NCBI GenBank assembly: GCA_051960855.1
Contig: JBQCDV010000269.1
Location: forward strand, 1-31,757
Length of the DNA stretch: 31,757 nucleotides
Direction of reading: 5' to 3'
Source: JBQCDV01 sp051960855
GTDB lineage: Bacteria > Actinomycetota > Actinomycetes > JAJZTN01
Position numbers and translations under genes: made by a program. How positions within the stretch are numbered: the stretch's first letter is position 1; each line of letters begins with the position of its first letter. Below are positions 14,659 through 26,160 of this stretch, piece by piece. Under the pieces are notes generated by a model that saw nothing but the letters and a program-made list of their open reading frames with translations, did not search any database and was not told the origin of the DNA.

Positions 14659-16716
14659 ATGACGTCGCCGCCTCGCCGACCAGCGCAGCGGCGACCGAGT
14701 GGGAGCCAGGGCACCGGCCAAGGCGCCCGCTCGAGCCACGGGCCAAAGGCGCTCCGTGAGACCCGCGACGCTCCGCGCGAACCGCAGCGCGGCTCCGGTG
14801 CAGGGCAGCGTGAGCGCCGGATGCCTCGGTCCACCTCCGACGGCGCGCCGCGTGGTGCCGCGTCAGGGCGGGACGGAGCCGAGCGACGGTCCAGCGGTCA
14901 GCGGCGACCCGGAGAGCGGGCCGGCGCCGCACCCCGCCTCGGGTCCACCAGCCGCCCCCCGGCGCGGCCGCCACGGCGCCCGGCCGCTCGGCGGAAGCTC
15001 ACCCTGGCCGACAGCGGCCGTCGGCTGCGCATTGCCCTCGGCGCGACGCTGGTCCTGCTGCTCGTCTTCGTAGGCCGGCTCGTGCAGCTGCAGGGGATCT
15101 CGGCCTCGGTGTATGCGGCCGAGGCGACGACGACGACGACCGTCACGGTCCCCGCCGTTCGGGGCACGATCACCGACGCGTCGGGAGCGCCGCTCGCGAC
15201 CACCGTCGCTGCCATCAACGTCACCGCCGACCAGACGATCACCTCGGCGAAGGCCGCCACGAGTGCCGCGAAGCTCGCGCCGGTCCTCGGGATGACAGTC
15301 GCCGACGTGCAGGCCAAGCTGACAGGCAGCAAGCGCTTCGTCTACCTCGCCAAGCAGATCACCCCCGAGCTCTGGCGCAAGGTCGACGGGCTCCACGTCG
15401 CCGGCATCTTCAGCGAGAAGACCAGCAAGCGCGTGTACCCGGAAGGGACGCTGGCGGCGAACCTCATCGGCTTCGTCGGTGCGGACGGCAGCGGACTCGA
15501 GGGCCTCGAGCACAGCTACGACAAGACCCTCGCCGGCCGGGACGGCAAGGTGACCTACGAGGCCGCCGGCGGCCGCAGCGTGATGACCCAGGGTCCCGGC
15601 ACCGTCGCCGCGGTGCCCGGCGACGGCCTGCGGCTGACGCTGGACCGCGACATCCAGTGGTTCGCGCAGCAGCAGATCGCCAAGGAGGTCGCGGCGGTCA
15701 AGGCCAAGAACGGCACTGTCGTCGTCATGGACGCTGCCACCGGCCGACTCCTCGCGCTCGCCACGACTCCGACCTACGACGCGAACGACCCGAGCAAGAC
15801 GCCGGACGCGATCGGAGACCCCGCCCTGGCGGAGGCCTACGAGCCGGGAAGCACCGGCAAGCTGATCACAGCCTCGGCCCTGCTCGAGCAGGGGCTGATC
15901 TCCCTCGACACCAAGCTGACGGTGCCCAACCGTCTCGCGCGCGCCGGCAAGTCGTTCAAGGACTTCGAGGAGCACGGGACCGAGCACCTCACCTACGCCG
16001 GCACGATCGCGCGGTCGAGCAACATCGGCACGATCCTGGCCGCCGAGCGCATGGGCGACCTGACCCAGATGCACGACTGGCTGGCCAAGTTCGGCGTCGG
16101 CCAGTCGCTCGGGCCGCAGTTCCCCGGCGCGACCAGCGGGTTGCTGCCGCCCAAGGCGAGCTGGTCGGGGACCAAGCGGTACACGGTCACCTTCGGTCAG
16201 GGCTACAGCGTCAACACGGTGCAGATGGCGAGCGTCGTCGCGACCATCGCCAACGGCGGCGTCCGCGTGGCACCCAGCGTGATCGCTGGGACGACCACGC
16301 CTGACGGCACGTTCGTCCCCTCGGCGGCGCCGACCAAGACGCGGATCGTCAGCCAGCACACCGCCGACGAGGTCACCAAGATGATGCAGGCCGTCATCCT
16401 CCCTGGAGGGACGGCGCCCTCAGCGGCCATCACCGGCTACAACGTCGCCGGCAAGACGGGGACGGCCCAGCGCTACGACCCGTCGTGTGGGTGCTACCGC
16501 GGCTACACGATGTCCTTCATCGGCTTCGCGCCGGCGGACGCCAGTCCCAGCAGTCACAAGATCGTCGTGGCGTGCACGCTGCAGGACCCGCAGTCAGGCA
16601 GCGGCGGCGGATCGACCTGCGGCCCGGTCTTCCACCAGGTCCTGGCCTTTGTCCTGCAGAGTCAGGACATTCCACCGACGGGAGCGCCCGCCCCGGACGT
16701 GCCCATCCGCTGGTAG
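14659..16716 (+). CDS. ftsI: Peptidoglycan D,D-transpeptidase FtsI (class B PBP, PBP3)
   Basis: Septal transpeptidase that cross-links peptide stems together with the FtsW polymerase. It has 685 residues. About 115 residues of Arg/Pro/Ser-rich cytoplasmic sequence precede the membrane anchor (about 124-144). The PBP dimerisation domain begins near RGTITDASG (169-177). The transpeptidase domain carries the three active-site motifs: STGK (S398 nucleophile, K401), SSN (453-455) and KTG (599-601). Four cysteines (C610, C612, C639, C654) cluster just after KTG on the outer face of the membrane. ATG at 14659 was taken, with only a weak ribosome-binding site; an in-frame ATG at 14821 would shorten the cytoplasmic tail without touching any domain. 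It follows ftsL after 70 bases. Confidence 0.97.
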   Translation: MTSPPRRPAQRRPSGSQGTGQGARSSHGPKALRETRDAPREPQRGSGAGQRERRMPRSTSDGAPRGAASGRDGAERRSSGQRRPGERAGAAPRLGSTSRPPARPPRRPAARRKLTLADSGRRLRIALGATLVLLLVFVGRLVQLQGISASVYAAEATTTTTVTVPAVRGTITDASGAPLATTVAAINVTADQTITSAKAATSAAKLAPVLGMTVADVQAKLTGSKRFVYLAKQITPELWRKVDGLHVAGIFSEKTSKRVYPEGTLAANLIGFVGADGSGLEGLEHSYDKTLAGRDGKVTYEAAGGRSVMTQGPGTVAAVPGDGLRLTLDRDIQWFAQQQIAKEVAAVKAKNGTVVVMDAATGRLLALATTPTYDANDPSKTPDAIGDPALAEAYEPGSTGKLITASALLEQGLISLDTKLTVPNRLARAGKSFKDFEEHGTEHLTYAGTIARSSNIGTILAAERMGDLTQMHDWLAKFGVGQSLGPQFPGATSGLLPPKASWSGTKRYTVTFGQGYSVNTVQMASVVATIANGGVRVAPSVIAGTTTPDGTFVPSAAPTKTRIVSQHTADEVTKMMQAVILPGGTAPSAAITGYNVAGKTGTAQRYDPSCGCYRGYTMSFIGFAPADASPSSHKIVVACTLQDPQSGSGGGSTCGPVFHQVLAFVLQSQDIPPTGAPAPDVPIRW

Positions 16717-16738
16717 GCGGCGGATAGCCTTGCCGTCC

Positions 16739-18351
<1,613 letters not shown>

Positions 18352-18355
<4 letters not shown>

Positions 18356-19743
18356 TTCCCCTGTCTCTGTCGGAGGTAGCCGCCGCCACCGGCGGTCGCC
18401 TCACGGCACCCGTCGCACAGGGGAGCGTCGTGAGTGGACCCGTCGTGGTCGACTCGCGACGCGTCGCGCCGGGATCTCTGTTCGTCGCGGTGACCGGCGA
18501 GCACGTCGACGGGCACGACTTCGCTGCCGGTGCCGTCGCCTCGGGCGCCGTAGCCGCGCTGACGACCCGCGAGGTCGAGGGCGTGCCGTGCGTCGTCGTC
18601 TCTGATGTGGTCGAAGCCCTCGGCGCCCTCGCGACCGCGGTCCTGGGCCGGCTGCCGGACGTCGAGGTGTCGGCCATCACCGGCAGCTCGGGCAAGACCA
18701 GCACGAAGGACCTCCTCGCCCAGGTGCTGTCGCGGCTGGGCCCGACGGTCGCGCCGCCCGGGTCGTTCAACACCGAGATCGGCCTGCCGCTCACGGTCCT
18801 GTCGTGCGACACCGACACCCGTCACCTCGTGCTCGAGATGGGGGCGCGCGGACTGGGACACATCGCCTACCTGTGCCGCATCGCCCGGCCCTACCGTTCC
18901 ACGGTGCTCAACGTCGGCAGCGCCCACGTGGGGGAGTTCGGCTCGCGTGCGGCGATCGCCCAGACCAAGGGGGAGATCCTCGAGGCGCTGCCGGCCGAGG
19001 GCCTGGCGGTGCTCAACGACGACGACGAGTACGTCCGGGAGATGGCGCCGCGCACCAGCGCGCGTGTGGTCCGGGTGGGGCTGACCTCGCGCGCGGACGT
19101 GCGCGCGGTCGACGTGGCGACGGACGGGGACGGGCGGGCGTCGTTCGTGCTGGAGGCGGCGGGCGAGCGACATCCGGTGCAGCTGCAGCTGCACGGTGAG
19201 CACCACGTGAGCAATGCACTCGCGGTCGCCGCCTTCGCTCTCGACGCCGGCATGTCCCCTGCCGACGTCGCCGTCGCGCTGTCACAGGCGCGGGCGCAGA
19301 GCGCGCACCGCATGGATGTCCGACGGCGCCAGGACGGCCTCGTCGTCATCGACGACGCCTACAACGCCAACCCCGAGTCGATGCGTGCCGCGCTCAAGGC
19401 GCTGGTGGCGATCGGGGAGGGCCGGCGTACCTGGGCGGTGCTCGGAGAGATGCGGGAGCTCGGGGAGGCTGCGGTGGCCGAGCACGACGCGGTGGGCCGG
19501 CTGGCGGTGCGGCTCAACGTCGCGAAGGTGGTCGCCGTCGGGGAGGGCGCCCGACCCCTGCACCTCGGCGCGAGCCTCGAGGGCTCGTGGGACAACGAGT
19601 CGGTGTGGGTGCCGGACGTGGACGAGGCGATCGCGCTGCTGCGCGAGCAGGTCGAGCCCGGTGATGTGGTGCTCGTCAAGGCCTCGAACGCCGTAGCGCT
19701 GTGGCGCGTCGCCGACGCTCTCACCGTGGAGGTGCCGGCGTGA
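18352..19743 (+). CDS. murF: UDP-MurNAc-tripeptide:D-Ala-D-Ala ligase MurF
   Basis: Cytoplasmic ligase that adds D-alanyl-D-alanine to complete the UDP-MurNAc-pentapeptide. It has 463 residues. DSRRVAPGSLFVA (34-46) marks the N-terminal domain, GSSGKTSTK (111-119) is the P-loop with the MurF-type serine variant, and IDDAYNANPESM is a strong MurF signature in the C-terminal domain. The GTG start overlaps the murE stop (GTGA), with GAGGAGG (18341-18347) at good spacing. The stop in turn overlaps the mraY start, placing it in the tightly coupled murE-to-ftsQ run. Confidence 0.97.
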
Positions 19744-20816
19744 GGCTCGTCCTGATCGCCGGCGGTGTCGCGCTGCTGGCTTCGCTGTTCGGCACGCCCG
19801 CCGCGATCCGCGTGCTCGTGCGCCGCGGCTACGGCCAGCTGATCCGCGACGACGGGCCCACCTCGCACCACACCAAGCGCGGCACGCCCACGATGGGCGG
19901 CACCGTCATCATCCTGGCCACGCTGGTGGCCTACCTGCTCGCGCACGTCTTCACGCAGCGCCCGCCGACGGCCTCCGGGCTGCTCGTCCTCTTCCTGATG
20001 ACCGGCTTGGGCCTGGTCGGTTTTCTTGACGACTTCATCAAGGTCGCGAAGCAGCGCAGCCTGGGCCTGCGCGCCAAGGCGAAGCTGGCCGGGCAGTCGC
20101 TGGTCGCGCTGGTCTTCGCCGCGCTGGCCCGCGAGTTCCCCGACAGCACCGGTCTGCGGCCGGCCTCGACGCACATCTCGTTCCTGCGCGACACCGGCCT
20201 CGATCTCGCCGCCGCGGGGGCGGCCGCCGGCTTCGTGCTGTTCCTCATCTGGGCCTACCTGATGATCGCAGCGACGAGCAACGGCGTGAACCTCACCGAC
20301 GGCCTCGACGGCCTGGCCACCGGCGCCACCGTCATGGTGGCGGGCGCCTACGTGCTCATCGGGGTGTGGCAGTTCGGCAACTCCTGCGGGTCCGGGGTCT
20401 CCCACTGCTACTCGACCCGCGACCCGCTCGACCTCGCGGTCGTCGCCGCGGCCCTCATGGGCGCGTGCTTCGGCTTCCTGTGGTGGAACGCGTCGCCAGC
20501 CAAGATCTTCATGGGCGACACCGGGTCGCTCGCCTTGGGTGGCGCGCTGGCCGGCCTCGCCATCACCAGCCGCACCGAGCTGCTGCTGGTGCTGCTCGGC
20601 GGCCTGTTCGCCCTCATCACCGCCTCGGTGATCCTTCAGGTCGGCTTCTTCAAGCTGACCGGCCGACGCGTGCTGCGCATGGCGCCACTGCAGCACCATT
20701 TCGAGCTGAAGGGGTGGGGCGAGGTCACGATCGTGATCCGCTTCTGGATCATCGCTGGCCTGTGCGTGGCCGCCGGGCTGTCGATCTTCTACGCGGAGTG
20801 GATCAGCCGTGCGTGA
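19740..20816 (+). CDS. mraY: Phospho-N-acetylmuramoyl-pentapeptide transferase MraY
   Basis: Integral membrane enzyme that transfers phospho-MurNAc-pentapeptide to undecaprenyl phosphate, forming lipid I. It has 358 residues and about ten membrane helices. DDGPTSHHTKRGTPTMGG (37-54), the Asp pair in GFLDDFIK (D97, D98), NGVNLTDGLDGLATG (181-195), MGDTGSLALGG (258-268) and LQHHFELKG near the C-terminus are all family hallmarks and contain the Mg and substrate ligands. The GTG at 19740 overlaps the murF TGA; an open extension upstream is rejected because it lies inside murF. A loop with two cysteines (C216, C223) follows the fifth or sixth helix, on the predicted outer side. Confidence 0.97.
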   Translation: MRLVLIAGGVALLASLFGTPAAIRVLVRRGYGQLIRDDGPTSHHTKRGTPTMGGTVIILATLVAYLLAHVFTQRPPTASGLLVLFLMTGLGLVGFLDDFIKVAKQRSLGLRAKAKLAGQSLVALVFAALAREFPDSTGLRPASTHISFLRDTGLDLAAAGAAAGFVLFLIWAYLMIAATSNGVNLTDGLDGLATGATVMVAGAYVLIGVWQFGNSCGSGVSHCYSTRDPLDLAVVAAALMGACFGFLWWNASPAKIFMGDTGSLALGGALAGLAITSRTELLLVLLGGLFALITASVILQVGFFKLTGRRVLRMAPLQHHFELKGWGEVTIVIRFWIIAGLCVAAGLSIFYAEWISRA

Positions 20817-22239
20817 CTGGGAGCAGGAGGGCCTGCCGGACTGGGCGTCGTCGCGCGTGCTCGTCACGGGGATCGGCGTGTCGGGAGAGCCCGTCGTGCG
20901 CGCCCTGCTCCAGCGGGGCGCGGAGGTCCTCGCCGTCGATGCAGGCAGTGGGGACGCGCACCAGGCCGCTGCGGAACGCCTGCGTCAGCTCGGCGCCAGC
21001 GTCGCCGTCGGCCCGCTGGCGGTCGCCGAGCTCCCGGAGGGGCTCGACCTGGTCGTGACCTCACCGGGCTGGCGCCCCGACACGCCGCTGCTGATGGCGG
21101 CCCAGGCGCTCGACGTCCCCGTGTGGGGCGAGGTCGAGCTGGCGTGGCGGATGCGTCCCGCGGGTCAGGAGTGGCTGACGCTGACGGGGACGAACGGCAA
21201 GACCACGACGGTGACGATGCTGGCCTCCATCCTGCGGGCCGACGGGCGGCACGCGGTGGCGGCCGGCAACGTCGGCACCCCCCTGATCGAGGTCGTCACG
21301 GCGGAGGCATCGCCCGACATCCTCGCTGTCGAGCTGTCGAGCTTCCAGCTGCACTGGTCCCACACGCTCGCCCCGCTGGCTTCCGCCGTCCTCAACATCG
21401 CCGAGGACCACCTGGACTGGCACGGCAGCTTCGCCAACTACGCCGCCGACAAGGGGCGCATCTACCGCAACACGCGGGTGGCGGGTGTCTACAACGTGGC
21501 CGATGACGTGACCGAGCAGCTGCTGCGCGAGGCCGACGTGCAGGAGGGCTGCCGGGCCATCGGCTTCACCCTCGGCCTGCCTGGCATTGGTCAGGTCGGC
21601 ATCGTCGACGACGTGCTCGCCGACCGCGCCTTCATCGCCCAGCGGCAGCAGGCGGCCGTCGAGCTGGCCACGGTGCGCGACGTCCGCCCGGCCGCGCCCC
21701 ACAACCTCGCCAACGCGCTGGCCGCCGCCGCGCTGGCCCGCGCGGCTGGCGTCCGCACCGGCAGCGTGGCCGCGGGCCTCCGGGCCACCGACCCCGGCGC
21801 CCACCGGATCGCGACGGTCGCCGAGCACGACGGCGTCCGCTACGTCGACGACTCCAAGGCCACCAACCCGCACGCGGCGGCGGCCTCGCTGGCGGCGTTC
21901 GGGTCGGTGGTGTGGATCGCGGGGGGACTGGCGAAGGGTGCGACGTTCGACGAGCTCGTGCAGGCGACGGCGGGCAAGCTGCGCGGCGTCGTTCTGCTCG
22001 GGCGTGACCGCGACCTCATCCGGCAGGCATTGGCGCGACACGCCCCGGATGTCCCGGTCGTGACGGTCGAGCGCACCGACACTGGAGCCATGCCCGAGGT
22101 CGTCGCCGCCGCCCACACCCTCGCGCAGTCGGGGGACACCGTGCTGCTCGCACCCGCGTGCGCCTCCATGGACATGTTCGCCAACTACGCCGAGCGGGGC
22201 GACGCCTTCGCCGCGGCAGCCCGCGCACTGGGCGCATGA
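20809..22239 (+). CDS. murD: UDP-MurNAc-L-Ala:D-Glu ligase MurD
   Basis: Cytoplasmic ligase that adds D-glutamate as second stem residue. It has 476 residues. VLVTGIGVSGEPV (17-29) begins the N-terminal Rossmann-like domain, GTNGKTTT (127-134) is the P-loop, DDSKATNPHAA and LAPACASMDMFANYAERG are MurD C-terminal signatures. The GTG start at 20809 lies 8 bases inside the end of mraY, and the stop overlaps the ftsW ATG (ATGA). Gene order mraY-murD-ftsW-murG-murC is the standard dcw order, so identification does not rest on the motifs alone. Confidence 0.97.
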   Translation: MRDWEQEGLPDWASSRVLVTGIGVSGEPVVRALLQRGAEVLAVDAGSGDAHQAAAERLRQLGASVAVGPLAVAELPEGLDLVVTSPGWRPDTPLLMAAQALDVPVWGEVELAWRMRPAGQEWLTLTGTNGKTTTVTMLASILRADGRHAVAAGNVGTPLIEVVTAEASPDILAVELSSFQLHWSHTLAPLASAVLNIAEDHLDWHGSFANYAADKGRIYRNTRVAGVYNVADDVTEQLLREADVQEGCRAIGFTLGLPGIGQVGIVDDVLADRAFIAQRQQAAVELATVRDVRPAAPHNLANALAAAALARAAGVRTGSVAAGLRATDPGAHRIATVAEHDGVRYVDDSKATNPHAAAASLAAFGSVVWIAGGLAKGATFDELVQATAGKLRGVVLLGRDRDLIRQALARHAPDVPVVTVERTDTGAMPEVVAAAHTLAQSGDTVLLAPACASMDMFANYAERGDAFAAAARALGA

Positions 22240-23459
22240 GCTCCGGCGCGACGGGGGTGGCGGCCGCACCCGCACGGGTCGGAGGCTTCCTACGCGGCCT
22301 CGACCGGCCCCTCACCAGCTACTACCTCATCCTCAGCGCCACCTGGCTGCTGCTGGCCCTCGGCCTGGTGATGGTGCTGTCCGCCTCGAGCGTGGAGCTG
22401 CTCGAGAGCGACCGCTCGCCGTTCTCCCTCGTGCAGAAGCAGGCGCTCTGGACGCTGCTCGGCCTGCCGGTGCTGTGGGTCGCGATGCGGCTGCCGGCCA
22501 CCGCCTACCGTCGGCTCGCCTACCCGGTGCTCATCGGCTGTCTTGGGCTGCTGGCGCTGGTCCCCGTCGTCGGCGTCTCGGTGCTGGGCAACAAGAACTG
22601 GCTGCCGCTGCCCGGGGGGATGAACCTGCAGCCCTCCGAGCTCGCAAAGCTCGCTCTCATCGTGTGGTCGGCCGACCTGCTCGCCCGCAAGCACAAGCTG
22701 CTGCATGACTGGAAGCACCTGCTCGTCCCCGTCGGGCCGGTCGCGCTGGTCATCCTCGGGCTGATCCTCGCCGGCCACGATCTCGGAACGGCGCTGATCG
22801 TCATCGCGATCGTCGCCAGCATCCTCTACGTCGTCGGCGCGCCGTTGCGGATCTTCCTGGCCGGCGCGGGAGTCGCTGCCCTGGGCGTGGCGTTCCTCGT
22901 CGCCACGAGCAGCAACCGCGTCTCGCGCATCGGCGCCTGGCTCAACCCCTCCGCCGACCAGGCCGGCTCCAACTTCCAGCTCACCCACGGCAAGTACGCC
23001 CTCGCCACCGGCGGCTGGTGGGGGCTCGGGCTGGGCGCCAGCAAGCAGAAGTGGGGCGGGCTGCCCGAGGCTCACACCGACTTCATCTACGCCATCATCG
23101 GCGAGGAGCTCGGCCTGCTGGGCACGGTCAGCGTCCTGCTGCTGTTCGCCGCCATCACCATCGGCGGCTACCGCGTCGCGGCCCGCTCCTCCGACCTCTT
23201 CGTGCGGCTGGCCGCGGCCGGCGTCACCATGTGGATCACCGCCCAGGTCATCGTCAACATCGGCGCCGTGCTCGGGCTGCTGCCCATCGTCGGTGTGCCG
23301 CTGCCACTGGTCTCCTACGGGGGGTCCGCGCTGATCCCCATGCTGGCTGGGCTCGGGATGCTGGCCAGCTTCGCGCGCAGCGAGCCGGAGGCGGCGCTCG
23401 CCCTGCGCTCGCGGCCGCCGCTGCTGCGTCGGCTCTTTCCCCAGCGGGGCACGCTGTGA
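22236..23459 (+). CDS. ftsW: Septal peptidoglycan glycosyltransferase FtsW (SEDS family)
   Basis: Polytopic membrane polymerase (407 aa) that builds septal glycan strands from lipid II and works with FtsI. The hydrophobic profile fits the ten-helix SEDS fold. LSASSVE (48-54), NWLPLPGGMNLQPSELAKLA (121-140), HDLGTA (181-186) and PEAHTDFIYAIIGEELG (278-292) are conserved; D282 in the last motif corresponds to the catalytic Asp of SEDS enzymes. PLPLVSYGGSA occurs near the C-terminus. The ATG at 22236 overlaps the murD stop; the open frame upstream is inside murD. FtsW rather than RodA is inferred from the position between murD and murG. Confidence 0.96.
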   Translation: MSSGATGVAAAPARVGGFLRGLDRPLTSYYLILSATWLLLALGLVMVLSASSVELLESDRSPFSLVQKQALWTLLGLPVLWVAMRLPATAYRRLAYPVLIGCLGLLALVPVVGVSVLGNKNWLPLPGGMNLQPSELAKLALIVWSADLLARKHKLLHDWKHLLVPVGPVALVILGLILAGHDLGTALIVIAIVASILYVVGAPLRIFLAGAGVAALGVAFLVATSSNRVSRIGAWLNPSADQAGSNFQLTHGKYALATGGWWGLGLGASKQKWGGLPEAHTDFIYAIIGEELGLLGTVSVLLLFAAITIGGYRVAARSSDLFVRLAAAGVTMWITAQVIVNIGAVLGLLPIVGVPLPLVSYGGSALIPMLAGLGMLASFARSEPEAALALRSRPPLLRRLFPQRGTL

Positions 23460-24640
23460 CGACTCCGTCCGCTCCCGCCGCGTCCGCCCACGGCGACGGC
23501 CCGCTGCGCGTGCTGCTGGCCGGGGGCGGGACCACCGGCCACGTGGCCCCCCTGCTGGCTACCGCCGACTGCCTGCGCTCCCGGGACGCCGGGGCGGCAG
23601 TCCTGGCCCTGGGCACCGCGGAGGGACTGGAGTCCCGGCTCGTGCCCGAGCGCGGGTACCGGCTGCACGTGGTGCCGCGGGTGCCGCTGCCGCGGCGTCC
23701 CAGTGCCGAGTTGCTGCGCCTGCCCAACCGGCTGCGCGCCGCTGTCGCGGCCGCCGATGCCGCCATCCGCGACATCGACGCTCAGGTCGTTGTCGGCTTC
23801 GGCGGCTACGTCTCGACCCCGGCCTACCTGGCCGCGCGGCGGCGTGGCGTCCCCGTGGTCGTCCACGAGCAGAACGCCAAGCCGGGCCTCGCCAACCGCC
23901 TCGGCGCCCGCTGGGCGGCCGCCGTGGGCGTGACCTTCGCCGACACACCGCTGCCACGCGCCACTCGCGTCGGGATGCCGCTGCGGCCCGAGATCACGTC
24001 TCTGGCCGACCCTGCTACCCGTGACGAGGTCCGGGCCCAGGCTCAGCGCGAGCTCGGCCTCGCTCCGGGTCGCGTCACCATCCGGGTCACCGGCGGCTCG
24101 CTGGGAGCCGCCCGGCTCAACGCTGCCGTCGTTGCCGCGGCAGGCCGCCTCGCCGAGGCGGGCGTGCAGGTCCTGCACCTGACCGGCGCCGGCAAGGAGG
24201 TCACGCCCGACCTGCCCGTCGGCTCACCAGCCTGGGTCGTTCGCCCGTACCTGGACGCCATGCAGCTGGCCTACGCCGTCGCCGACGTCGTCGTCTGCCG
24301 GGCCGGAGCCAGCACGGTCAGCGAGCTGACGCTGCTCGGACTGCCTGCCGTCTACGTGCCGCTGGCGATAGGCAACGGCGAGCAGCGCCTGAACGCCGAG
24401 CCGGTGGTGCGGGCAGGCGGCGGCCGCCTCGTGCCCGACGCCGAGCTCGACGACGAGCGGCTGCTGACGGAGGTGCTGCCGCTGCTGACGCAGGCGGCAG
24501 CGCGGGCGACGGCGGGCGCTGTCGCTGCGTCGTTCGGGATTCTCGATGGCGCCCAGCGACTCGCCGACCTCGTGGAGACGGCGGCGCGGGCGGGCACCGC
24601 GAGCCGTCGACAGGGAACAGACGGGAGTGACCGGCGATGA
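23456..24640 (+). CDS. murG: Lipid II synthase MurG (GlcNAc transferase)
   Basis: Peripheral membrane GT-B glycosyltransferase that adds GlcNAc to lipid I to make lipid II. It has 394 residues. The N-terminal glycine loop is GGGTTGHVAP (23-32), where many homologues have GGTGGH or GGTAGH. HEQNAKPGLANR lies in the acceptor domain, GGSLGAARLN begins the donor domain (Leu replacing the more usual Gln of GGSQGA), and RAGASTVSEL and LAIGNGEQRLNA form the UDP-GlcNAc site. GTG at 23456 overlaps the ftsW stop (GTGA); the longer open frame upstream is an out-of-frame shadow in ftsW. Confidence 0.97.
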   Translation: MTTPSAPAASAHGDGPLRVLLAGGGTTGHVAPLLATADCLRSRDAGAAVLALGTAEGLESRLVPERGYRLHVVPRVPLPRRPSAELLRLPNRLRAAVAAADAAIRDIDAQVVVGFGGYVSTPAYLAARRRGVPVVVHEQNAKPGLANRLGARWAAAVGVTFADTPLPRATRVGMPLRPEITSLADPATRDEVRAQAQRELGLAPGRVTIRVTGGSLGAARLNAAVVAAAGRLAEAGVQVLHLTGAGKEVTPDLPVGSPAWVVRPYLDAMQLAYAVADVVVCRAGASTVSELTLLGLPAVYVPLAIGNGEQRLNAEPVVRAGGGRLVPDAELDDERLLTEVLPLLTQAAARATAGAVAASFGILDGAQRLADLVETAARAGTASRRQGTDGSDRR

Positions 24641-26160
24641 GCCTGGTGGACGTCACCGCAGCGGTGGTGCCGGCTGACGAGCTCGGGCCGGTGCACCTCA
24701 TGGGGGTCGGAGGGGCGGGCATGTCCGGCATCGCCCGCATCCTGCTCGCGCGTGGCATGACGGTCAGTGGCTGCGACGCCAAGGAGTCGAGGGTGCTCGC
24801 CGGCCTGCGGGCTCTCGGCGCCGCCTGCGAGGTCGGTCACGACCCCGAGCACCTGAATGGCGTGGAGACCGTCGTCGTCAGCTCGGCGATCCGACCGAGC
24901 AATCCCGAGCTCGTCGCCGCCACCCAGGCCGGGCTGCGCATCCTGCCGCGGGCGGCGGCGCTGGCCTCGCTCATGGCGGGGCGCCGCGCTGTGGCGGTCG
25001 CGGGCACGCACGGCAAGACGACGACGACGTCGATGGTCACCGTCGCGCTGCAGCACTGCGGGGCCGACCCGTCGTTCGCGATCGGTGGAGAGCTGAACGA
25101 GAGCGGGTCCAACGCCCACGACGGCTCGGGGGACCTGTTTGTCGCGGAGGCCGACGAGAGCGACGGCTCCTTCCTCGCCTACTCGCCGACGATCGCCGTC
25201 GTGACCAACGTCGAGGCCGACCACCTGGACAACTACGGCACTGAGGAGGCCTACCGGGACGCCTTCGTCAGCTTCGTCCACCGCATCGAGCCCGACGGCG
25301 TCCTGGTGCTGTGCGGCGACGACCCCGGCGCGCGCGGGCTCGGCGACGTCGCGCGGGCCGCGGGCGTGCGCGTCGTGACCTACGGCTTCGGTGAGGACTG
25401 CGACCTGCGCCTGACCGACGTCACGGTGGACCGCGCGACGGGCGTGGGCAGCAGCGTGGAGGTTGTCTTCCACGGGCGCAGGCTCGGGAGCGCGCACCTG
25501 CGGGTGCCAGGACGGCACAATGTCTCGAACGCCGGCGCGGCGCTGCTCGTCGGCCTCGAGCTCGGCTTTGCCTTCCCCGAGCTGCGTGACGGCCTCGCCG
25601 CTTTCACCGGCACCCGCCGCCGCATGGAGCTCAAGGGCGTGGTCGGGGGAGTGCGGGTCGTCGACTCCTACGCCCACCATCCCACTGAGCTGGCGGCCGA
25701 CCTGCGCGCCGCGCGTGACATCGCCGGTGACCAGCTCGTCCTCGCGGTGTTCCAGCCGCATCTGTTCAGCCGGACCCGGCTGTTCGCCCAGGAGTTCGGG
25801 CAGGCGCTCGGGCTGGCCGACATCGTCGTCGTCCTGGACGTCTACGGCGCGCGGGAGGACCCCGAGCCGGGAGTCACCGGCGCCCTCGTGGCCGCCGCGG
25901 TGCCGCTGCCGTCTGAGCGCGTCCACTACGCCCCGTCCTGGAGCGGTGTCCCGGACCTGGTACCCGACCTGCTGGCTCGGGCAGGAGGGGGGCGCGCGCT
26001 CGTCCTCACCCTGGGCGCGGGAGACGTCACCATGCTCGGTCCCGAGATCCTCGCCGCCCTGCAGGCGTCAGCCGCGCCGTCGGGGAACAGGCAGTCGCCG
26101 GACGGGGCCTCGCGCGATGGGTCGCTGCGGGACGGCCCCGGGCGGGACGGGCTCGCGTGA
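24637..26160 (+). CDS. murC: UDP-N-acetylmuramate:L-alanine ligase MurC
   Basis: Cytoplasmic ligase that adds the first stem residue, L-alanine, to UDP-MurNAc. It has 507 residues. HLMGVGGAGMSGIARIL (20-36) is the N-terminal glycine-rich signature, GTHGKTTTT (123-131) is the P-loop with the His typical of MurC, EADESDGSFL and NVEADHLDNYGT are in the central domain, and DSYAHHPTE begins the C-terminal domain. A disordered 30-residue tail rich in Arg, Asp and Gly ends the protein. The ATG overlaps the murG stop and the TGA overlaps the ftsQ GTG. Confidence 0.97.
   Translation: MSLVDVTAAVVPADELGPVHLMGVGGAGMSGIARILLARGMTVSGCDAKESRVLAGLRALGAACEVGHDPEHLNGVETVVVSSAIRPSNPELVAATQAGLRILPRAAALASLMAGRRAVAVAGTHGKTTTTSMVTVALQHCGADPSFAIGGELNESGSNAHDGSGDLFVAEADESDGSFLAYSPTIAVVTNVEADHLDNYGTEEAYRDAFVSFVHRIEPDGVLVLCGDDPGARGLGDVARAAGVRVVTYGFGEDCDLRLTDVTVDRATGVGSSVEVVFHGRRLGSAHLRVPGRHNVSNAGAALLVGLELGFAFPELRDGLAAFTGTRRRMELKGVVGGVRVVDSYAHHPTELAADLRAARDIAGDQLVLAVFQPHLFSRTRLFAQEFGQALGLADIVVVLDVYGAREDPEPGVTGALVAAAVPLPSERVHYAPSWSGVPDLVPDLLARAGGGRALVLTLGAGDVTMLGPEILAALQASAAPSGNRQSPDGASRDGSLRDGPGRDGLA

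Noticed and set aside
14863..16359. Long open frames antisense to real genes (for example 14863-16359, 16754-18259, 19359-20867, 24352-25926, 4386-5615, all on the minus strand)
   Set aside because: They lie opposite well-identified ftsI, murE, murF/mraY, murG/murC and methyltransferase/dinB genes, have low-complexity Arg/Gly/Asp-rich translations with no motif, and are expected from GC-rich third codon positions.
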